This document shows positions 41,219 to 44,490 of a stretch of 44,490 nt of DNA, piece after piece; position 1 is the stretch's first letter; the number at the start of each line of letters is the position of its first letter. The stretch is from Planctomycetota bacterium (GTDB lineage Bacteria > Planctomycetota > PLA2 > JAEUHO01): positions 1-44,490 of the forward strand of contig JAJDEN010000007.1 of assembly GCA_029259775.1 (NCBI GenBank). The letters are read 5' to 3'. A model generated the notes under the pieces. It was not told the origin of the DNA. It saw only the letters and a program-made list of their open reading frames with translations, and did no database searches. The position numbers were made by a program, and so were the translations under genes.

Positions 41219-42532
41219 TCATTCGTTGCGCCCGGACGCGGGCGTGGACTCCGCGGTCGTAACAACGTTCCGGGGGACCCAGAGCAGCAGCAGAATCGCG
41301 GCGATGACGCCCAAGACGGCCACGGTCACGAAAACGGGTCCGTAGCCGGTCACGGGGATGATCCACGCGTCCGTGACGAGCGGCACGATGCCCTGGACAG
41401 GCATCAGCAGCGCGACGGCGATGCCGATCGGCGCCGTGCCGTCCCGGCTAGGCGTCAGGCGCATGACCTCCGGGGCTCGGCAGGTCGCGAACGCCATCAT
41501 GTAGACGCCGACGCCACCGGAGGCGATGTCGTACGCCAGGTGGCTACCGCCGCACGCTGCGGCGAGGGCACCCGCGGAACCACAGCACAGACCGACGGCC
41601 ATCCAGGTGCGGGGCCGGACGGCCGCGCCGGTCCAGGCGATCAATCCGCTCATGCTGAGCTGCGCCACGGCGCCGACAGCTACCCAGTGGCCCGACCAGT
41701 GATTCGCGAAGCCGTCCGCCTGGATGGCGGCGTCGGCGTAGAACGCAAGCGTCAGCAACACCGTGACGCCAACCGCGTCGGCCGCGATGAAGCGCCGAAG
41801 CACCGGATGGTCCCGCAAGGCATGGACGAGGCTGCGCAGGTACGCGGGGAAGCTCGCGCGCGGCGGTCTCTCTCTGGGGGTCTCGACGATCCAGAGGAAC
41901 GGGAACGATCCGATCACGCCGGCCAGACCCGCGATGCCGAACAAGAGCGTCCACTTGTCCGCAGGCGCCCATGACGTGGCCAGGACCTGGCTCGCGATGG
42001 CTTCCCCCGCGAACATGCCGGCCACCTTGTTGGCGAAGAAGCTGAGGCCGAGGACGCGCGCTTGCGTTCCCGCCGGAAACAGCTCCCCCACGAGCGCCAA
42101 CCAGCCCGGGATCAAGAGGCCCACCGAGACGAAGAAGAGCGTGTTCGCGACCAGGTACGCGACGCAGGTCGTCGCTGGGTCCGGGCTGAGGTGGATCAGG
42201 ATGGCCATCAGGAAGAGCGCGCCGGCGCCAGCAAGGTGACCCCAGAACACGAAGGCGCGCTTGTGCCGCATCGGCTCGACCCAGAACGCAGCGAGCAGCA
42301 GCGGGATGCCCAGACCGAACGAGGCGAGGAACCACGTGAGCCCCACGAAGCCGGATGGGCCTTGAAAGTCGTCACGGAAGGCGGCCACCATCGCGCCGTC
42401 GACGGTGAGCGCCCACGCAAGGCCCCAAAAGACCTCACCGACGACGTAGGCGAGGGTGTTCCTGGCAGGGGGCGAGAGGCGCGGCACCGGCTGGGTATAC
42501 GCGGGCCGGGGTCGTGGGAGGAAGCCCCGCAC
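41219..42532 (-). CDS. Major facilitator superfamily transporter
   Basis: A 437-residue integral membrane protein with about 12 hydrophobic segments in two halves (for example GLTWFLASFGLGIPLLLAAF, TCVAYLVANTLFFVSVGLLI, LLFGIAGLAGVIGSFPFLWI, VGVTVLLTLAFYADAA, GIAVALLMPVQGIVPLVTDA). A basic loop follows the sixth segment (ETPRERPPRASFPAYLRSLV). The substrate cannot be read from the sequence. The start is uncertain: GTG at 42532 lacks a good Shine-Dalgarno, and a GTG 15 codons inside (VPRLSPPARN) is equally possible. It starts next to the duplicated tRNA segment. Confidence 0.82.
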   Translation of the reverse strand: MRGFLPRPRPAYTQPVPRLSPPARNTLAYVVGEVFWGLAWALTVDGAMVAAFRDDFQGPSGFVGLTWFLASFGLGIPLLLAAFWVEPMRHKRAFVFWGHLAGAGALFLMAILIHLSPDPATTCVAYLVANTLFFVSVGLLIPGWLALVGELFPAGTQARVLGLSFFANKVAGMFAGEAIASQVLATSWAPADKWTLLFGIAGLAGVIGSFPFLWIVETPRERPPRASFPAYLRSLVHALRDHPVLRRFIAADAVGVTVLLTLAFYADAAIQADGFANHWSGHWVAVGAVAQLSMSGLIAWTGAAVRPRTWMAVGLCCGSAGALAAACGGSHLAYDIASGGVGVYMMAFATCRAPEVMRLTPSRDGTAPIGIAVALLMPVQGIVPLVTDAWIIPVTGYGPVFVTVAVLGVIAAILLLLWVPRNVVTTAESTPASGRNE

Positions 42533-42551
42533 CGGGTCGCCGTCCCTGTCG

Positions 42552-42649
42552 CCCCCAACCCGGTCGCGGGAGGGCCATGAAGAAAGGCCGCCGCTCGTAA
42601 ACGAGCGACGGCCTCTGCCGCTGGTAGCGGGGGCGGGAGTCGAACCCGC
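42552..42649. repeat. 98-bp direct repeat, copy 1 (truncated tRNA plus terminator)
   Basis: It matches 42759-42856 at a 207-bp offset with one change (42582). On the minus strand it carries the T-arm, acceptor 3' half and CCA of the initiator tRNA and its terminator, but the rest of the tRNA is absent. Confidence 0.92.
42586..42613 (-). terminator. Terminator hairpin in the truncated tRNA copy
   Basis: The same 12-bp stem and TTTA loop as the terminator of the intact tRNA, but the T-run is interrupted (TTTCTTC). It lies just ahead of the MFS gene start. Confidence 0.6.
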
Positions 42650-42650
42650 A
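42622..42650 (-). pseudogene. Initiator tRNA remnant (3' part only)
   Basis: Minus strand: T-arm (GCGGG, TTCGACT, CCCGC), the acceptor 3' strand and CCA, identical to the intact tRNA at 42829-42903; the 5' two thirds are replaced by a hairpin-rich 109-bp segment. Confidence 0.75.
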
Positions 42651-42701
42651 GAGCGTTGCGCCGCGCTGCGGCTCCGCCCTGCGGAACTCGCGCCGTTCTT
42701 C

Positions 42702-42725
42702 AGGGGGGTCTATGTAGACCCCCCT
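42702..42725. repeat. Perfect 11-bp palindrome in the segment between the tRNA copies
   Basis: aggggggtcta, tg, tagacccccct, followed by a second nested hairpin (gctcgcg 42728-42734 with cgcgagc 42749-42755). The segment 42650-42758 contains little else. Its taggggg edge resembles the intergenic repeats at 6802 and 13990. Confidence 0.75.
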
Positions 42726-42758
42726 ACGCTCGCGCGGCCTGCGGCCGACGCGAGCTAC

Positions 42759-42856
42759 CCCCCAACCCGGTCGCGGGAGGGCCATGAAAAAAGGCCGCCG
42801 CTCGTAAACGAGCGACGGCCTCTGCCGCTGGTAGCGGGGGCGGGAGTCGAACCCGC
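42759..42856. repeat. 98-bp direct repeat, copy 2 (intact tRNA end plus terminator)
   Basis: Partner of 42552-42649; covers the 3' part of the intact initiator tRNA, its terminator and ~26 bp beyond. Confidence 0.92.
42787..42820 (-). terminator. Rho-independent terminator of the initiator tRNA
   Basis: Minus strand: GGCCGTCGCTCG, loop TTTA, CGAGCGGCGGCC, then TTTTTT. A 12-bp stem with one G-U pair and a T-run, starting 9 nt after the tRNA CCA. Confidence 0.9.
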
Positions 42857-42903
42857 GACCTCCAGGTTATGAGCCTGACGAGATACCACTTCTCCACCCC
42901 GCG
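42829..42903 (-). tRNA. tRNA-fMet (CAT), initiator
   Basis: 75 nt including encoded CCA. Cloverleaf: acceptor CGCGGGG/CCCCGCT with C1-U72 unpaired, D-stem GAGA/TCTC, anticodon loop CTCATAA, T-arm GCGGG TTCGACT CCCGC. The unpaired 1-72 end and A11-U24 are initiator features. The usual three G-C pairs of the anticodon stem are A29-U41, G30-C40, G31-C39, so the first pair is A-U. Confidence 0.93.
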
Positions 42904-42984
42904 TCGCGTGGCGGCCGGGAGAGACTACACGTTCCAAGGGGGCGTCCAAGCGAATGCGCGGAGATCCCCAGCAGTCAGTCTTGA

Positions 42985-44037
42985 ATGGGTGAGATGTACC
43001 GCGACAGCTTCTCAGAGCCCGGCTGGGTGCGCTTCCTGCGCATCTTCTCCGCCTCCTTCAGGCTGGGGCGGTTCTTCCGTGTCGAGGTCCGGGTCTTCTA
43101 CGTCGCCCTGATCGTGATGCCTCTGATCCTGCTGCGCGCGGCCGAGGGGCTGCCCTTCGTCCAGGGCGCGACCTACATCGCGCTGATCACCGTCGGCATC
43201 TACGTCGTGATCTGGACGCACGAGATGGGCCACATCGTGGCCGGCCGGCGCTACGGCGTGGAGACGCCACGGATCACGCTCTCGCCGCTCGGCGGGCTCG
43301 CCCACATGAGCTCGGCGCCGCCCAACGCCAAGAAAGAGATCGTGATCGCCCTCGCCGGCCCCGCGGTGCACCTCCTGTGGCTCGCGGTGTTCTTCCCGCT
43401 CTCGCTCGTCGTCGACTACGGCGACTTCAGGCCCGCGGGTTGGGATCTCGATCCCGCCTACCAGTTCATCGAGACGATGGTCTACATCAACCTCTGGATG
43501 GCGCTCTTCAATCTGCTGCCGTTCTTCCCGCTCGACGGCGGGCGCGTCTTCCGCGGCATCCTCGCCGGGCGCATGCACCCCAATCGCGCCACGCTGATCG
43601 CGGCCAAGGTAGGCATGTTCGGCGGAGTCGCGTTCATCATCGTCGGCATCGTGCTCTGGGTGACGCCGCCGGAGGACTACTGGGGCATCATCCTGATCCT
43701 GATCGGCATCTCCGGCCTGCAGGCGTGCAAGCAGGAACGCATGGCCGCGCTGCACAGCCCCGGGCCCTACATGGAGTCCGACCCGCGCCAGCCGTGGCAA
43801 GCCGACCCGGAAGCTTGGAAGCACGGTGCGGACGACGCCGAGGCGGCCTCCAAGCGCGCCGCGCGCAGGGCCGAGAAGGAGGCCGAGAAGCAGCGCAAGG
43901 ACGCCGATGCCGATGCGGCGCTGGACGAGGAAGTCGACCGCGTCCTGGACCGGCTCAACGAGGTCGGGCTGGACGGCCTCACCGCCAAGGAACGCAAGAT
44001 CCTCGATCGAGCCTCCAAGCGCCGCCGCGGCGAGTGA
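42985..44037 (+). CDS. Site-2-protease-like M50 metallopeptidase
   Basis: A 350-residue intramembrane zinc protease of the M50 type. The zinc motif HEMGH (HExxH) lies in a membrane segment (IYVVIWTHEMGHIVAGRRYG, ~residues 69-88), and the third ligand is in NLLPFFPLDGGRVFRG (~175-190). Further segments surround these (VFYVALIVMPLILL, VIALAGPAVHLLWLAVFF, VAFIIVGIVLWV, GIILILIGISGLQA). No PDZ or CBS domain is present. The last ~90 residues are cytosolic, charged and coiled-coil-like (KRAARRAEKEAEKQRKDADA). Such enzymes usually cut membrane-bound regulators. The start is ATG 42985 or 42994; neither has a good Shine-Dalgarno. Confidence 0.9.
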   Translation: MGEMYRDSFSEPGWVRFLRIFSASFRLGRFFRVEVRVFYVALIVMPLILLRAAEGLPFVQGATYIALITVGIYVVIWTHEMGHIVAGRRYGVETPRITLSPLGGLAHMSSAPPNAKKEIVIALAGPAVHLLWLAVFFPLSLVVDYGDFRPAGWDLDPAYQFIETMVYINLWMALFNLLPFFPLDGGRVFRGILAGRMHPNRATLIAAKVGMFGGVAFIIVGIVLWVTPPEDYWGIILILIGISGLQACKQERMAALHSPGPYMESDPRQPWQADPEAWKHGADDAEAASKRAARRAEKEAEKQRKDADADAALDEEVDRVLDRLNEVGLDGLTAKERKILDRASKRRRGE

Positions 44038-44063
44038 CGCTCGCCACCGTTCGCGATTAGAGT
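44034..44063 (+). promoter_or_regulatory. Candidate tRNA-Val promoter
   Basis: GTGACG (44034-44039, 4/6 to TTGACA) and TAGAGT (44058-44063) with an 18-nt spacer, 21 nt before the tRNA. Confidence 0.4.
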
Positions 44064-44084
44064 GCGCGCCGCCTGGAAGCCCGC

Positions 44085-44161
44085 GGGCGGATAGCTCAGT
44101 TGGTTAGAGCACCTCGTTTACACCGAGGGGGTCAGGAGTTCGAGTCTCTTTGCGCCCACCA
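44085..44161 (+). tRNA. tRNA-Val (TAC), probably a hybrid of two sources
   Basis: 77 nt with CCA. D-stem GCTC/GAGC, anticodon arm CCTCG TTTACAC CGAGG (anticodon TAC), T-arm AGGAG TTCGAGT CTCTT. The acceptor stem GGGCGGA/TGCGCCC has a G6-G67 clash. DNA upstream is high GC, downstream low GC, so the 5' and 3' halves may derive from different genomes. Confidence 0.88.
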
Positions 44162-44312
44162 TTCTTCGCTTCCGGAGGATGCAGATCGAAGATTGGTATT
44201 TGTTTTTTGAAGAGATTTTTTTGAAGCTTCGAATGGCAGTCCGTTTGGATATGATGAAGCTTTCTTTGTAGACTGCTCTTCTCTATACTCATAGAGAAGT
44301 AAAAAAATACTT
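44162..44312. other. AT-rich spacer after tRNA-Val
   Basis: No gene was seen. Long T and A runs occur (tgttttttgaagagattttt; gtaaaaaaatac), unlike any spacer upstream of the tRNA. Confidence 0.6.
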
Positions 44313-44490
44313 ATGGCTTTTCAGAGATCTTTTTTAGGATGGATTGTAGCGGCTTTAATGGCTTTTCCGATAGCTGCCTATGTCTTCACCCCATTTCTTG
44401 ATGAATGGGTCTTAGAGCACAGCATAAAACGTCTCTGTGACGCAGTGACGGAGGAGTTTCATGCTGAGAGTTTGTCGTATGAATATCTGG
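44313..44490 (+). CDS. N-terminus of a low-GC membrane or secreted protein, cut by the window end
   Basis: ATG at 44313, open to the window end (59 complete codons). It encodes a basic start and a membrane or signal segment (FLGWIVAALMAFPIAAYVFT), then a charged part (DEWVLEHSIKRLCDAVTEEF). Codon use is AT-rich (TTT, TTA, ATA, GAA), unlike all genes before the tRNA. GAGAAG lies ~13 nt upstream, a weak Shine-Dalgarno. Family not recognised; the style recalls low-GC bacteria such as Chlamydiae, but this is only an impression. Confidence 0.6.
   Translation, partial: MAFQRSFLGWIVAALMAFPIAAYVFTPFLDEWVLEHSIKRLCDAVTEEFHAESLSYEYL

Noticed and set aside
42755..42949. 64-codon minus-strand frame over the initiator tRNA
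   Set aside because: NLEVAGSTPAPATSG is translated tRNA sequence, not a protein.
44104..44292. 62-codon minus-strand frame ending in the tRNA-Val region
   Set aside because: The segment reading GRKETRTPDPLGVNEVL is a well-known false protein from the antisense of a tRNA.

Overview
The window is almost entirely high-GC DNA (one sampled stretch, 43921-43980, is 42/60 G+C). It carries densely packed genes of a Gram-negative-type bacterium with many secreted proteins, lipobox lipoproteins, large sensor proteins, VWA/HEAT and TPR proteins, and a GldG/DUF4340 ABC operon. This mix suggests Planctomycetota or a similar environmental lineage. That assignment is an inference from gene content; the window has no rRNA. 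The last ~330 bases, after the tRNA-Val, are a different kind of DNA (64/180 G+C over 44161-44340) and probably come from another organism.

Layout. 1-470: end of a helix-turn-helix protein and a short tandem repeat. 469-5109 (minus): TPR protein, M28 peptidase with PDZ, Ogt and a coiled-coil membrane-anchored protein. 5166-8125: a VWA/HEAT protein and a cell-wall amidase, converging on a repeat-rich spacer. 8491-13923: an 1,810-residue membrane-anchored sigma-54 activator with an unusual domain chain. 13930-15623: repeat cluster, Fe superoxide dismutase and a divergent BtpA-family protein. 15656-20237 (minus): ABC ATPase, permease, GldG-like protein and DUF4340-like protein, a single operon. 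20414-22388: NYN-domain protein and a pteridine-reductase-like SDR. 22337-26131: a 1,264-residue protein with a voltage-sensor-like module. 26132-26939: non-coding stretch with a 212-bp perfect-inverted-repeat element that ends a small lipoprotein reading frame. 26940-29557: a secreted protein and a TPR membrane protein, coupled. 29554-32108 (minus): selA and selD, where selD itself reads through an in-frame UGA as selenocysteine. 32189-36427: M23 peptidase and MutS. 36438-40335 (minus): lipoprotein, M28 peptidase and TrmB. 40481-42532: LuxR-type regulator and MFS transporter. 42552-44161: initiator tRNA with a duplicated 3' part, M50 protease and tRNA-Val.

The strongest biological points are these: (1) a selenocysteine locus in which selD would be miscalled 23 codons short because of the recoded UGA; (2) two giant, oddly built membrane proteins, the CBM9-like/Cache-like/HAMP/GAF/degenerate-GGDEF/sigma-54 AAA+ fusion and the voltage-sensor-like protein; (3) a recurrent -10-like hexamer 6-9 nt upstream of start codons that lack a Shine-Dalgarno, suggesting leaderless transcription for at least five genes; (4) families of palindromic intergenic repeats; (5) a junction inside tRNA-Val whose acceptor stem no longer pairs, which argues for a chimeric contig.
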